Source: DALYDP01 sp964348685
GTDB taxonomy: Bacteria; Patescibacteriota; Gracilibacteria; Peribacterales; Peribacteraceae
Length of the DNA: 26,411 bases
Direction: 5' to 3'
Assembly: GCA_964348685.1 (NCBI GenBank)
Contig: CAYGDM010000007.1
Span: forward strand, 1 to 26,411
The notes below the pieces were generated by a model. It did no database searches. It was not told where the DNA came from and saw only the letters and a list, made by a program, of their open reading frames with translations. Positions 1 to 7,298 of this stretch are shown here, piece by piece. Numbering within the stretch: position 1 is the first letter of the stretch; each line of letters opens with the position of its first letter. The translations under genes were made by a program, and so were the position numbers.

Positions 1-1218
1 GAGGAGTATGAGGCAGTCGCCACGATCTCCGCCCAGGACGTCGAGATCGGCAAGGTGATCGCCGAAGTCATCGATGAAGTCGGCAAGGACGGCGTCGTCA
101 CGGTCGAAGCCGGCCAGACGCTCGGCATCGAGAAGGAAATCGTCGAAGGCATGCAGTTCGACCAGGGCTACATCTCCCCGTACTTCATCACCGACGCGGC
201 CCGCATGGAAGCCGTGTACGAGAAGCCGTACATCCTCATCACCGACAAAAAAATCTCGAGCGTGCAGGAACTCCTGCCCGTCCTCGAACAAGTCGCGCAG
301 AAAGGTCGCAAGGAAATCGCCATCATCTGCGAGAACATCGAGGGAGAAGCGCTCACGACGCTCATCCTCAATAAGATCCGCGGCAACTTCAGCGCGCTCG
401 CGGTGAAGGCCCCGGCCTTCGGTGAACGCCGGAAGGAAATCCTGAAAGACGTCGCGGCACTCACCGGCGGCAAGCTCATCAGCGAGGAAATCGGCCTCAC
501 GCTCGAAAACGTGAAACTGGCTGACCTCGGCCAGGCGCGGAAGGTGGTCTCGACGAAAGACAACACGCTCGTCGTCGACGGCGCTGGCAATAAGAAAGAG
601 ATCGAAGCGCGCGTGAACGAGATCAAGGGGCAGATCGAATCAGTGAAGTCCGACTTCGACCGCGAGAAGCTCCAGGAGCGCCTCGCGAAGCTGACCGGCG
701 GCGTGGCCCTCATCAAGGTGGGCGCGGCGACGGAAGTGGAGCAGAAGGAGAAGCAGCACCGCATGGAAGACGCCCTTTCCGCAACGCGCGCCGCCGCCGA
801 AGAAGGCATCGTCCCGGGCGGAGGCACGGCCTACATCCGCGCGCTCGGCACGCTCGAAACGCTCCTGAAATCCACGAAGAACAAAGACGAGCAGATCGGC
901 ATCCAGATCGTCATGAACTCGCTCACGGCCCCGGCGAAGAACATCGCCGAGAACGCGGGCATCGCGGGCGACGTGGTGATCTCGAAGGTGAAGGAAGGCA
1001 AAGACAGCTTCGGCTACAACGCCCTCACCGGCGACTACGGCGACCTCATGAAAGACATGGTCATCGACCCGAAGAAGGTCACGCGGTGCGCCCTTGAGTA
1101 CGCGGTGTCCGTCGCGGCGATGTTCCTGACGCTCGAAGTGGCCGTCACGGACATCCCAAAGAAAGAAGAACCCGCTGGAATGCCGCCCGGAGGGATGGGA
1201 GGCATGGGAGACTTCTAA
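1..1218 (+). CDS. groL: Chaperonin GroEL, C-terminal three quarters (5' end outside window)
   Basis: 60-kDa chaperonin subunit that forms the double-ring ATP-driven folding chamber in the cytoplasm with GroES. The reading frame is open from base 1, so the true start lies outside the window; about 405 of the usual ~540 residues are present. Visible family hallmarks are VGKDGVVTVE near the left edge, the apical-domain stretch, the VGAATEVEQKEK / MEDALSATRAA block carrying the catalytic-type Asp of the equatorial domain, EEGIVPGGGTA, and the Gly-Met-rich tail ending GGMGGMGDF. It ends in TAA and is followed 22 bases later by a strong hairpin. groES is not visible here and could lie upstream. Identification is secure. 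Confidence 0.97.
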   Translation, partial: EEYEAVATISAQDVEIGKVIAEVIDEVGKDGVVTVEAGQTLGIEKEIVEGMQFDQGYISPYFITDAARMEAVYEKPYILITDKKISSVQELLPVLEQVAQKGRKEIAIICENIEGEALTTLILNKIRGNFSALAVKAPAFGERRKEILKDVAALTGGKLISEEIGLTLENVKLADLGQARKVVSTKDNTLVVDGAGNKKEIEARVNEIKGQIESVKSDFDREKLQERLAKLTGGVALIKVGAATEVEQKEKQHRMEDALSATRAAAEEGIVPGGGTAYIRALGTLETLLKSTKNKDEQIGIQIVMNSLTAPAKNIAENAGIAGDVVISKVKEGKDSFGYNALTGDYGDLMKDMVIDPKKVTRCALEYAVSVAAMFLTLEVAVTDIPKKEEPAGMPPGGMGGMGDF

Positions 1219-1240
1219 AAAAACAAGGTACGAAGAAAAA

Positions 1241-1263
1241 GGAGACGCCGACGTGGCGTCTCC
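1241..1263. terminator. Bidirectional rho-independent terminator between groEL and a convergent gene
   Basis: Perfect 9-bp stem GGAGACGCC / GGCGTCTCC with a 5-base loop. On the plus strand it is followed by TTTC; on the minus strand it is followed by TTTTTCTTC. It can therefore end both groEL and the convergent gene at 1303-1698. Confidence 0.85.
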
Positions 1264-1302
1264 TTTCGCATTCAACCCGTTGCGGGGTTGGACGATATGC
1301 CG

Positions 1303-1698
1303 CTATGCAGCAGCGGGCTTGAAGCCTTTCACGGACTTCTCGACGTAGATCGCGAACCAGGTCTCGAAACACTGCGGCGCTTCATCTGCACCGAGAATGA
1401 TCGCGCGATGCGATGTACCATTCGCACCGCAGGACTTCAGTCCTTTGCCCCACAACCCAACCGTGATCGAATCGAGAAGATCGAACGGGATCAGCTCTTC
1501 CTCGAAAGCGAACACGCTGACACCTGGGTAGTTCACCGGATCGATCGGCTCTGCGAACACCGGAAGATTCTCCACCCAAAACTCGATCAATGCCGCATTC
1601 ACAGCATGTTGCCCTTCCTCCAATCGCCTCAACAGATCGTCGCTTTCGACGGAGCTACCATGCTCACCCAGATAATCGAGATGCATCCATTTTCCCAT
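1303..1698 (-). CDS. Hypothetical protein, 131 aa (island 1, gene 1)
   Basis: I do not recognise this soluble, mildly acidic protein. It has no signal peptide, membrane helix or obvious motif; the middle is rich in hydrophobic and acidic residues (FAFEEELIPFDLLDS) and there are two cysteines (about residues 90 and 110). The start at 1698 is chosen because AGGAG lies 7 nt upstream; the open frame continues 29 codons further but that would run through the promoter. It has its own promoter (TTGACG-16-TATCGT) with a leader of roughly 50 nt, and ends at the bidirectional terminator it shares with groEL. It is therefore a single-gene transcription unit. Function unknown; the call that it is a real gene rests on the SD, promoter and terminator. 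Confidence 0.75.
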   Translation of the reverse strand: MGKWMHLDYLGEHGSSVESDDLLRRLEEGQHAVNAALIEFWVENLPVFAEPIDPVNYPGVSVFAFEEELIPFDLLDSITVGLWGKGLKSCGANGTSHRAIILGADEAPQCFETWFAIYVEKSVKGFKPAAA

Positions 1699-1705
1699 CG
1701 TACCG

Positions 1706-1785
1706 CTCCTAAAAAAGAACATTGACTCGACACACGACGTTCGCGTGCACTGCGTATACGATACACCGGATTTTCGATTCGTCAA
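1706..1785 (-). promoter_or_regulatory. Promoter and SD for the 1303-1698 gene
   Basis: On the minus strand: -35 TTGACG (1780-1785), 16-bp spacer, -10 TATCGT (1758-1763), then SD AGGAG (1706-1710) 7 nt before ATG. A CGTATACG palindrome overlaps the -10 region. Confidence 0.65.
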
Positions 1786-1823
1786 AAAAACCGCCCAGCC
1801 CCTCGGAGTGAGGAGATGGGCTG
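1784..1823 (-). terminator. Rho-independent terminator of the 1843-2052 gene
   Basis: On the minus strand CAGCCC pairs with GGGCTG (1818-1823 with 1796-1801), with an inner CTC/GAG pairing. GGCGG and then seven T residues follow (1784-1790). The T-run abuts the -35 of the next unit. Confidence 0.75.
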
Positions 1824-1842
1824 TGGAGAGTCTACGAATCCC

Positions 1843-2052
1843 TTAGGAGGGATCAATGCGCCAACGAGGGGCGTCCGGCGGGCTGAAATCGAGAACGATT
1901 TCCTCCGGTGGGGGCTCGATGACGACGGGTGTCGTGGCAACCACGACGGGTTGTGGAGCGGGCGCTGGAACCACCGAATGGATGGGTCCAAGCAACTCGC
2001 TTCCGGGCCGTAACAGTGACTGCGGCCAGTCGTGTGCGAACAATGTGGCCAT
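1843..2052 (-). CDS. Small proline-rich hypothetical protein, 69 aa (island 1, gene 2)
   Basis: Short unknown protein with a central Pro/Val/Ala-rich stretch (VVPAPAPQPVVVATTPVV) followed by an acidic-hydrophobic segment (EEIVLDF) and a C-terminus ending RIDPS. It has no signal peptide or membrane helix and is probably largely unstructured. The start is chosen for AAGGA 9 nt upstream. A near-consensus promoter (TTGACA-16-TATGCT) and a T-tailed terminator frame it as an independent unit. Two other frames are open over the same bases, so protein coding is less certain than for its neighbours; the SD and the fit of promoter and terminator favour this frame. Confidence 0.6.
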   Translation of the reverse strand: MATLFAHDWPQSLLRPGSELLGPIHSVVPAPAPQPVVVATTPVVIEPPPEEIVLDFSPPDAPRWRIDPS

Positions 2053-2061
2053 GAGACGCGT

Positions 2062-2145
2062 TCCTTTGAAAGTACAAACTTCCGTTCCTGCAGCACATCG
2101 CTGAGGATATTCACAGCATATTCAAATACACACTTTTGTCAAGTG
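2062..2145 (-). promoter_or_regulatory. Near-consensus promoter with operator-like repeats and SD (for 1843-2052)
   Basis: On the minus strand: -35 TTGACA (2137-2142), 16-bp spacer, -10 TATGCT (2115-2120), SD AAGGA (2062-2066). An inverted repeat CACTT-N5-AAGTG (2131-2145) covers the -35. Two direct copies of ATATTCA (plus strand, 2107-2113 and 2118-2124), 11 bp apart, flank and overlap the -10. Confidence 0.7.
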
Positions 2146-2159
2146 CTGGGTACTGCGAT

Positions 2160-2185
2160 ACCGCCCAACCCGAAGGTTGAGCGGT
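2160..2185 (-). terminator. Very stable UUCG-tetraloop hairpin downstream of the 2199-2582 gene
   Basis: On the minus strand, 11-base arms ACCGCTCAACC / GGTTGGGCGGT close a TTCG tetraloop. One position pairs only as G-U in the minus-strand RNA and would be a mismatch in the plus-strand RNA, so the structure belongs to the minus transcript. No T-run follows, so it may act as an RNA 3'-end stabiliser or as a rho-assisted terminator. Confidence 0.6.
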
Positions 2186-2198
2186 GTCGACCGCGCGT

Positions 2199-2582
2199 TC
2201 ATGGTGCGATGGTGATTTTCATTTCGTCAACATTCGCCAGTTCGTCGGAACGCCGCGAAGCGCTCCAGCCGCGTTTCTGAAACTTCGTCACGATGTCGTC
2301 GACCACGCTCGGCGCGGTGAAGAGATAATCGATCTGAATGTCATACTTGGCTCTCACGATCTTCGTTTTGACGAAATCCTTCGCGATCACGCAATTAATG
2401 TGCCCGACCACGACTTGCTCAAGCAGAACTTCGAGCTCCTGGCCAGGATCCACACTACATTTGCGCGTAGCTTTCTCAATCACCTCGATGTTGCCTTCAT
2501 GCAAATCATCGACGCCCAACGGTTCGATCAAAACCTTTTTTTTCTTCTCCAGAACAGGCGTACTGCCATTCACGCTCTTCAT
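2199..2582 (-). CDS. Hypothetical protein, 127 aa (island 1, gene 3)
   Basis: Unrecognised soluble protein. It has a basic KKKK patch near residue 13, a middle section of alternating hydrophobic and charged residues (ELEVLLEQVVVGHINCVIAK) and a C-terminus ending MKITIAP. The start is set by a near-perfect AGGAGG 9 nt upstream; the longer open frame upstream would cross the promoter. A promoter with -35 TTGACC, 16-bp spacer and -10 CATACT lies just beyond the end of the Clp-like gene. A UUCG-capped hairpin follows the stop. The composition resembles a small mixed alpha/beta domain, but I assign no function. Confidence 0.75.
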   Translation of the reverse strand: MKSVNGSTPVLEKKKKVLIEPLGVDDLHEGNIEVIEKATRKCSVDPGQELEVLLEQVVVGHINCVIAKDFVKTKIVRAKYDIQIDYLFTAPSVVDDIVTKFQKRGWSASRRSDELANVDEMKITIAP

Positions 2583-2591
2583 GATAATCGC

Positions 2592-2716
2592 CCTCCTGCA
2601 TAACCCGCTGCGCCTTGTAACCATCACACGATGATGACAACGATCGCCCCTGACACTCCTGTCGGTCCACCGAAAGGCAGGGATGGCAAGTATGCCCACC
2701 TTCACCGCAGGGTCAA
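2592..2716 (-). promoter_or_regulatory. Promoter and strong SD for the 2199-2582 gene
   Basis: On the minus strand: -35 TTGACC (2711-2716), 16-bp spacer, -10 CATACT (2689-2694), a leader of about 100 nt, then AGGAGG (2592-2597) 9 nt before ATG. Confidence 0.55.
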
Positions 2717-2721
2717 CTGTC

Positions 2722-5277
2722 TTAGAGGTGCAGATCAGCTCGACGAATGTTGATTCTGTCGCCGCGCTTGGGCGCCTCGCGCAAGAAACGATCGGCCAGG
2801 TGATTTTCAATCACATCCGATACGACGCGCCTGAGCTCGCGAGCGCCGAACTCCGGGCTGTACCCGTGCTCGAGGAGCGCCGAGACCGCGTCGTCGTCGA
2901 CGACGACCTCGATCCCCTTTCCGCTGCGGACGCTCTCGACGACTTCCGCGACCATGAGCGTGGCGATCTGCTTCGCGTCGTCGCCCGTGAGCGGGCGGAA
3001 CACGACGGTCGCGTCGAAGCGGTTCACGAATTCCGGCGTGAAGAGTTTTTCTTTCAACACGTGGTCGACGAGATCGTGCGTGAACGCGCGTTCGTCGGTC
3101 ACGTCACCTTTGGCGATGCGGTCGCGCAGGTAGAGCGCCCCCGCGTTGCTCGTGGCGATGATGATCGTGTTGCGGAAATCTGTGATCGTGCCGTCCGCGG
3201 CGCGCAGCTGACCCTCGTCGAGCACCTGCAGGAACAGATTCAAAACCTTCGGATGCGCCTTTTCAATCTCGTCGAGGAGGACGACCGAGAACGGGCGCTC
3301 CTGCACTTTCTGCGCCAGCGCGCCGGAACCCTTGCCGTTGCCGATAACGTCCTTAATCGATTCCTCGGTGCCGCATTCATTGAGGTCCAGGCGGATCATC
3401 GCGTCTTCGGAGCCGAAATACTCGGCAGCGAGGACCTGCGCGGTGCGCGTTTTGCCGACACCGGTGGGACCGAGGAACAGGAACGTGCCGAGCGGGCGCG
3501 GACGGGTGCGCACGTCGGCAGAGGCGCGCTTGAGGGCGTCGCACAGCACCCGGATACCGCCACGCTGGCCGACGATGCGTCGATGCATCGCCTGTTCGAG
3601 TTCGAGCAGCTTCGGCGCAGCGGACGCATTGAACTTGGCCACGTCGACGCGCGATTTCTGCGTGACCACGTCGCGCACGTCGTTCACAGAAACGGTGCGT
3701 GCGTTGCGGCGCATCGTAGCGCGGGCGGCGTCGTCCAAGACCTCGATGCAGATCGCGGGATACCCCGCTTGCGGCAAAAACCGCCGACAGAGCGAAAGGA
3801 CCGCTTTCAACGCTTTGTACGACACCACGATGCCGCTGTCTTCCCAGCGGAACGACTCGATCGCGAGCACGCCCATCACCTCGGCATCGTCACTCGCGTT
3901 GAGCATGATTTTCTCGAACGACTGATTCAGCGCGGCATCCTTCTCGACGATCTCATGATAATCGTGCGGATCCACGATGCCGATGACAGCGATGTTCGCC
4001 GCATCGAGGCAGCGCTGCAGCACGAGCCGCAGCTTCGGATCGGTCGCCTTCAGGAGCAGTGCGAAATCCGGAATGACGAATGCGAGCCGCTCGCGCTTGG
4101 CCCGGGCCAATGCCTGCAGCAAGAACGCGTCGGGGTTCGCGACGCCCGACAAGAGGACGTCGGTGCGCAGCCGCATGAAGCGCGTGAACCGTTCGTGCTT
4201 CGAGCGTTCGACGTCGTGCACGGCGGACACGATATGGCGGATGAGCATCGTGCGACCGCTGCCCGCGGGCGCCGCGATGAGTACATTGTCTTTTCCGGAT
4301 CCCCGCAACGCGCGAGCGGACGCGTCGACCGCGTCGCGATGAAGTATCGTCGTGTCGGTCGGATTCCAGTGGTCGGGTTTGACGTCGGTCGTGAGGGCAT
4401 CGAGTTCGTCGGTGTAGCCGCGCGCCCACGATTGGCCGAACATGTCGCCGTGGGCGAGCCCTTCCGGCGACCACGCGCTCGGTTTCTGCTTCCAGTGTTC
4501 ATACATCCGCTCGCGCAGCGCCACCTGCCAGAGGTCGGCGGCGTCCGTATCCGCTGCTGCGAGCAATGCCTTGCCCTCTTCGGTACCGAAGAACGCGACG
4601 AGAACGTGCACGGGTTCGATGCGCTCATCCTTGAAACCGGCACGCACATCGTTGGCGTGCGACAGCAACAAGTCGCGATCGATCGACGCGGTCATGCCGT
4701 CTACGGCGGACGACACGGACGCGCGATCGAGCTCGAGCTCGCCGACGAGGAACGACGACTGGGGCGAGGTGAGGGCGACGGAGAGGATGTCGCGCGTGGT
4801 CACCTCTCCGCGAAGGCCGCGACGGAACGCGGGAACGAGCAAGTCGATCGGTGCGTCAGAGCGAATCACGCGGTCGAGCACGTCGATGCGGAACATTCGC
4901 ACGAGCCACGGGATCGCGATGACGGTGATCGGCAAAACGTACCACGCGAGCGCCAGCGTACAACCGAGCATGATCGAAAACACGGCGAAGAGGAGCGCGA
5001 GCATTACGGCCGAGAGACGCACGAAGCATCCGACGCCGCGAGAAAGAAGGTTGAGTGACCACGCTTCGAGGACCTGCTGGATCGTACGCGATTTTCCATC
5101 CTCGATGATGTTCTTCCACGGCGACAGGAGCGTCTTCAGGAGGAACACGACGGAGAAACTTTCGACCATCGCGCCGGCATACCGGACACCACCGAGTAGG
5201 ATGCGCCCGGGACGGTCGACGAAGAACCACCGCGCGAGCGCAGGAGCCATCCGGAAGGGGTGCGTGTGGGTGTTCAT
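2722..5277 (-). CDS. Membrane-anchored Clp/Hsp100-type AAA+ ATPase with degenerate first ATPase domain
   Basis: Two-domain AAA+ protein (851 aa) of the ClpA/ClpB/ClpC family that would unfold or disaggregate proteins at the membrane. Order: a hydrophobic N-terminal region (about residues 25-50 and 82-128), two ClpN-like helical repeats (about 140-258), AAA domain 1 (about 305-545), and AAA domain 2 (about 560-851). Domain 2 is intact: Walker A GPTGVGKT (603-610), Walker B VVLLDEIEKAHP (665-676), arginine-finger-type FVNRFD (750-755) and sensor-2 GAR (811-813). Domain 1 looks dead: its Walker A is APAGSGRT, with Arg in place of Lys, and the Walker B position reads FVIPDF without the DE pair. 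No [IL]GF ClpP-docking loop is evident after TSNAG. The start at 5277 is 11 nt below an extended -10 box. ClpP partnership is therefore doubtful. Confidence 0.88.
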   Translation of the reverse strand: MNTHTHPFRMAPALARWFFVDRPGRILLGGVRYAGAMVESFSVVFLLKTLLSPWKNIIEDGKSRTIQQVLEAWSLNLLSRGVGCFVRLSAVMLALLFAVFSIMLGCTLALAWYVLPITVIAIPWLVRMFRIDVLDRVIRSDAPIDLLVPAFRRGLRGEVTTRDILSVALTSPQSSFLVGELELDRASVSSAVDGMTASIDRDLLLSHANDVRAGFKDERIEPVHVLVAFFGTEEGKALLAAADTDAADLWQVALRERMYEHWKQKPSAWSPEGLAHGDMFGQSWARGYTDELDALTTDVKPDHWNPTDTTILHRDAVDASARALRGSGKDNVLIAAPAGSGRTMLIRHIVSAVHDVERSKHERFTRFMRLRTDVLLSGVANPDAFLLQALARAKRERLAFVIPDFALLLKATDPKLRLVLQRCLDAANIAVIGIVDPHDYHEIVEKDAALNQSFEKIMLNASDDAEVMGVLAIESFRWEDSGIVVSYKALKAVLSLCRRFLPQAGYPAICIEVLDDAARATMRRNARTVSVNDVRDVVTQKSRVDVAKFNASAAPKLLELEQAMHRRIVGQRGGIRVLCDALKRASADVRTRPRPLGTFLFLGPTGVGKTRTAQVLAAEYFGSEDAMIRLDLNECGTEESIKDVIGNGKGSGALAQKVQERPFSVVLLDEIEKAHPKVLNLFLQVLDEGQLRAADGTITDFRNTIIIATSNAGALYLRDRIAKGDVTDERAFTHDLVDHVLKEKLFTPEFVNRFDATVVFRPLTGDDAKQIATLMVAEVVESVRSGKGIEVVVDDDAVSALLEHGYSPEFGARELRRVVSDVIENHLADRFLREAPKRGDRINIRRADLHL

Positions 5278-5288
5278 GAAATCTTCTG

Positions 5289-5297
5289 AGTATAGCA
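5289..5297 (-). promoter_or_regulatory. Extended -10 (TGCTATACT) of the Clp-like gene
   Basis: On the minus strand TGCTATACT lies 11 nt upstream of the ATG at 5277, with no good -35. The predicted mRNA leader is only a few bases. Confidence 0.65.
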
Positions 5298-5306
5298 GAA
5301 AACCGC

Positions 5307-5312
5307 TATGCT
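5307..5312 (+). promoter_or_regulatory. -10 box (TATGCT) of the thymidylate kinase gene
   Basis: GCTATGCT ends 8 nt before the ATG at 5321, which predicts a leaderless mRNA. It is back to back with the promoter of the divergent Clp-like gene; only 43 bases separate the two start codons. Confidence 0.55.
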
Positions 5313-5320
5313 GGCGAGGT

Positions 5321-5917
5321 ATGACGAACGGCGCATATATCGTGTTAGAAGGCCCGGATGGCGGTGGCTCGACCACCCACGCGAAACTCCTGTGCGAAAC
5401 GCTCAGGAACAAGGGTTTTGACCTGGTCCAAACGGCGGAACCGACGAGCGGCCCGATCGGCACGACGATCCGGGCGGAACTGCGGGGCAAAGGCATCCCC
5501 GGAGACGCGCTCCAAATGCTCTACTCGGCGGACCGCGCCTGGCACATGGCGAAGGTCGTCCGGCCCGCGCTCGAGGCGAAGAAACTCGTGGTCGGCGAGC
5601 GATGCCACCTGTCGACGTTCGTGTACGGCGAAGCCCTCGGCCTCGACGTCCCGTGGCTCGAGGCGATGAACGCGAAGTTCGTCCAGCCGGACCTCCTGCT
5701 CGTGCTCATGCCGCCGTTCGAAGTGTGCGCCGCGCGCCTCGGCATCCGCGAACGCGACATGCTGGAACAAGACAGCCTCCAACGGAAAGTGCACGCAGCC
5801 TACGGGCACTACATGCGCACGCACCCCGAAGCGATCCTCATCGATACATCCGGCGACATCGCGCCCGTCGCGACCGAGATTTCTTCGATCGTCGAGCGGT
5901 TCCTCGCGTCACGGTAA
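5321..5917 (+). CDS. tmk: Thymidylate kinase homologue with altered P-loop
   Basis: 198-aa homologue of dTMP kinase, which phosphorylates dTMP to dTDP for DNA synthesis. Family features in order: P-loop region EGPDGGGSTT (10-19), AEPTSGPIG (39-47; the REPGGT-type motif), LYSADRAWH (67-75), GERCHLSTFVYGEAL (92-106; the DRY/YQG region), and RERDMLEQDSLQRKVHAAY (143-161; the lid and D-x-x-E motif). The Walker A lysine is replaced by Ser17, and the DRY motif reads ERC. The length and order are otherwise normal. The start follows a -10 box by 8 nt; the GAGG just before ATG is too close to act as an SD. folD follows after 21 bases. It could be a lineage-specific variant of Tmk or a related nucleotide kinase. 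Confidence 0.82.
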   Translation: MTNGAYIVLEGPDGGGSTTHAKLLCETLRNKGFDLVQTAEPTSGPIGTTIRAELRGKGIPGDALQMLYSADRAWHMAKVVRPALEAKKLVVGERCHLSTFVYGEALGLDVPWLEAMNAKFVQPDLLLVLMPPFEVCAARLGIRERDMLEQDSLQRKVHAAYGHYMRTHPEAILIDTSGDIAPVATEISSIVERFLASR

Positions 5918-5922
5918 GCGCG

Positions 5923-5928
5923 TACAAT
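5923..5928 (+). promoter_or_regulatory. -10 box (TACAAT) of folD
   Basis: TACAAT ends 10 nt before the folD ATG at 5939 and lies just downstream of the tmk stop. No SD is present in between. Confidence 0.55.
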
Positions 5929-5938
5929 CCCCGCACAC

Positions 5939-6790
5939 ATGTCAAACGCACGCATCCTCTACGGCAAAGAACACGCCGACGCCCTCCTCGCGGAGATCGA
6001 ACCCGTCGCGCGCGAACTGGCGCCGACTCTCACGATCGTCCAAGTGGGCGACGACGCTGCGAGCGCGACGTATATCGGCAAGAAGATCGACGCTGCGGCC
6101 AAGGTCGGCATCACCGCGACGCACCTGAAACTCGCCGAGGATGTCTCACTGGAAAAACTGCTCTCGACGATCGACGACTTGAATAACGATTCCGGCATCA
6201 CGGGCTACATCATCCAACTGCCGGTGCCCGATCTGCTCTGGAACGCGTTCGAGAAGATCGCCGAAGCAATCGACCCTGCGAAGGATGTCGATGGCTTCAC
6301 GGCGCGGAATTTCGGCAACATGGCCCTGCGCGGAGGCGCGGAGTTCCTGCCGCCCGCGACTGCCGCAGGCGTGGTGCACCTCCTGGAGCGCGAGAAGATT
6401 GCAATCGCCGGAAAGCACGCCGTGATCGTCGGCCGCAGCAACCTCGTCGGCAAGCCTCTCGCGCTGATGTTCCTCAATCGCGACGCGACGGTGACCGTAT
6501 GCCATAGCCGCACGAAAAACCTCGGCGCGATCACCGCGACGGCCGACATCCTCGTGAGCGCTGTTGGCAAACCCGGGCTCATCACGGCGGACATGGTACG
6601 CGATGGCGCGGTCGTCGTGGATATCGGCACGACGCATCACAACGGCAAACTCACCGGCGACGTCGACTTCGAATCAGTCTCGCACAAAGCATCCGCGATC
6701 ACGCCGGTCCCGGGCGGCGTCGGGCCGCTTACCGTCGCGTGCTTACTGAAGAATGTTGTCGAAGCGGCTGCGGCTGGGGGTGGCCGCTGA
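5939..6790 (+). CDS. folD: Bifunctional methylenetetrahydrofolate dehydrogenase/cyclohydrolase FolD
   Basis: 283-aa cytoplasmic enzyme that converts 5,10-methylene-THF to 10-formyl-THF with NADP+, feeding purine and formyl-Met synthesis. The catalytic Tyr45-x3-Lys49 (YIGKK), Gln93 in QLPVP and the KDVDG motif (115-119) are present. The Rossmann part has VIVGRSNLVGKPLA (162-175), and the C-terminus has PVPGGVGPLT (256-265). The usual PCTP-type loop is PPATAAG (138-144), a notable variation. The length is standard. It ends in TGA and its last 62 bases overlap the convergent gene at 6729-7286. tmk sits 21 bases upstream, but folD has its own -10 box. Confidence 0.95.
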   Translation: MSNARILYGKEHADALLAEIEPVARELAPTLTIVQVGDDAASATYIGKKIDAAAKVGITATHLKLAEDVSLEKLLSTIDDLNNDSGITGYIIQLPVPDLLWNAFEKIAEAIDPAKDVDGFTARNFGNMALRGGAEFLPPATAAGVVHLLEREKIAIAGKHAVIVGRSNLVGKPLALMFLNRDATVTVCHSRTKNLGAITATADILVSAVGKPGLITADMVRDGAVVVDIGTTHHNGKLTGDVDFESVSHKASAITPVPGGVGPLTVACLLKNVVEAAAAGGGR

Positions 6791-7286
6791 TTTTTGCCTT
6801 AATCAAGCGAACGGTTAATTGGAACAAACTTTCCCGAGGAGCAATGGAAGCCATTTGTTCCACAGTCAGGTTCGGAACTACTTGCAGTACGGTTTCGTCG
6901 TTCAAAGAAACGGGGTGCTCGACGGCATCCAGCATCTGTAATGCAAGCATGCGATGCTCATCGGTCAGGCACTGCATCGTTCCCAAGTTACTGCGAACAA
7001 GTAACCGATTGTCATCGGGAAGCTTGCGGAGAAAGCGACGCGTCGACTTAGAACCTTGTTCGAGATGGACGCTTAATGCATCGAGCACACGCAAACGAAC
7101 TACTTCGGTACCGTCGTTCGTGCGTTGCTCGATAGAATGCTTAGAGCATTCACCACTTGCAGCACAACCTTCGCATCGTGTGTCTGCATGACCGAGCACA
7201 CGCAGGGCATGAGGAGCTCTAGAGAGGGGGTCCTCAGATGGTTTTTCAGGGGTGACTATCTCCGAAATGGTTGCGATCTGGTTCAT
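6729..7286 (-). CDS. Hypothetical protein with Cys/His cluster, 185 aa
   Basis: Unrecognised protein. The N-terminal third holds a compact metal-binding-like cluster CEGCAASGECSKH (Cys38, Cys41, Cys47, His50: C-x2-C-x5-C-x2-H). The rest is predicted mostly helical, with a Leu-rich middle. There is no signal peptide or membrane helix. Its 3' end runs 62 bases into the end of folD on the opposite strand. The promoter has -35 TTGACG, a 16-bp spacer and -10 TAAGAG, only 12 nt before ATG, and no SD is visible. The local base composition is lower in GC than folD. The upstream region carries a perfect 12-bp palindrome. It might be a small zinc-binding regulator, but that is a guess. Confidence 0.65.
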   Translation of the reverse strand: MNQIATISEIVTPEKPSEDPLSRAPHALRVLGHADTRCEGCAASGECSKHSIEQRTNDGTEVVRLRVLDALSVHLEQGSKSTRRFLRKLPDDNRLLVRSNLGTMQCLTDEHRMLALQMLDAVEHPVSLNDETVLQVVPNLTVEQMASIAPRESLFQLTVRLIKAKISGHPQPQPLRQHSSVSTRR

Positions 7287-7298
7287 AGGGTGCGAGCA

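Noticed and set aside
1288..1725. Plus-strand open frame over island 1, gene 1
   Set aside because: No SD or promoter in the right place; the minus-strand frame has SD, promoter and terminator.
2683..5058. A 791-codon open frame on the plus strand
   Set aside because: It is the antisense shadow of the Clp-like gene; the product is Arg/Glu/His/Val-rich with no family motif, as expected for the reverse strand of GC-rich coding DNA.
4442..5320. N-terminal extension of the thymidylate kinase frame
   Set aside because: The open frame continues upstream only as the antisense of the Clp-like gene; the -10 box and the family N-terminus support ATG at 5321.
5313..5320. GAGG before the tmk ATG as an SD
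   Set aside because: Only about one nucleotide lies between it and ATG, too short for SD function.
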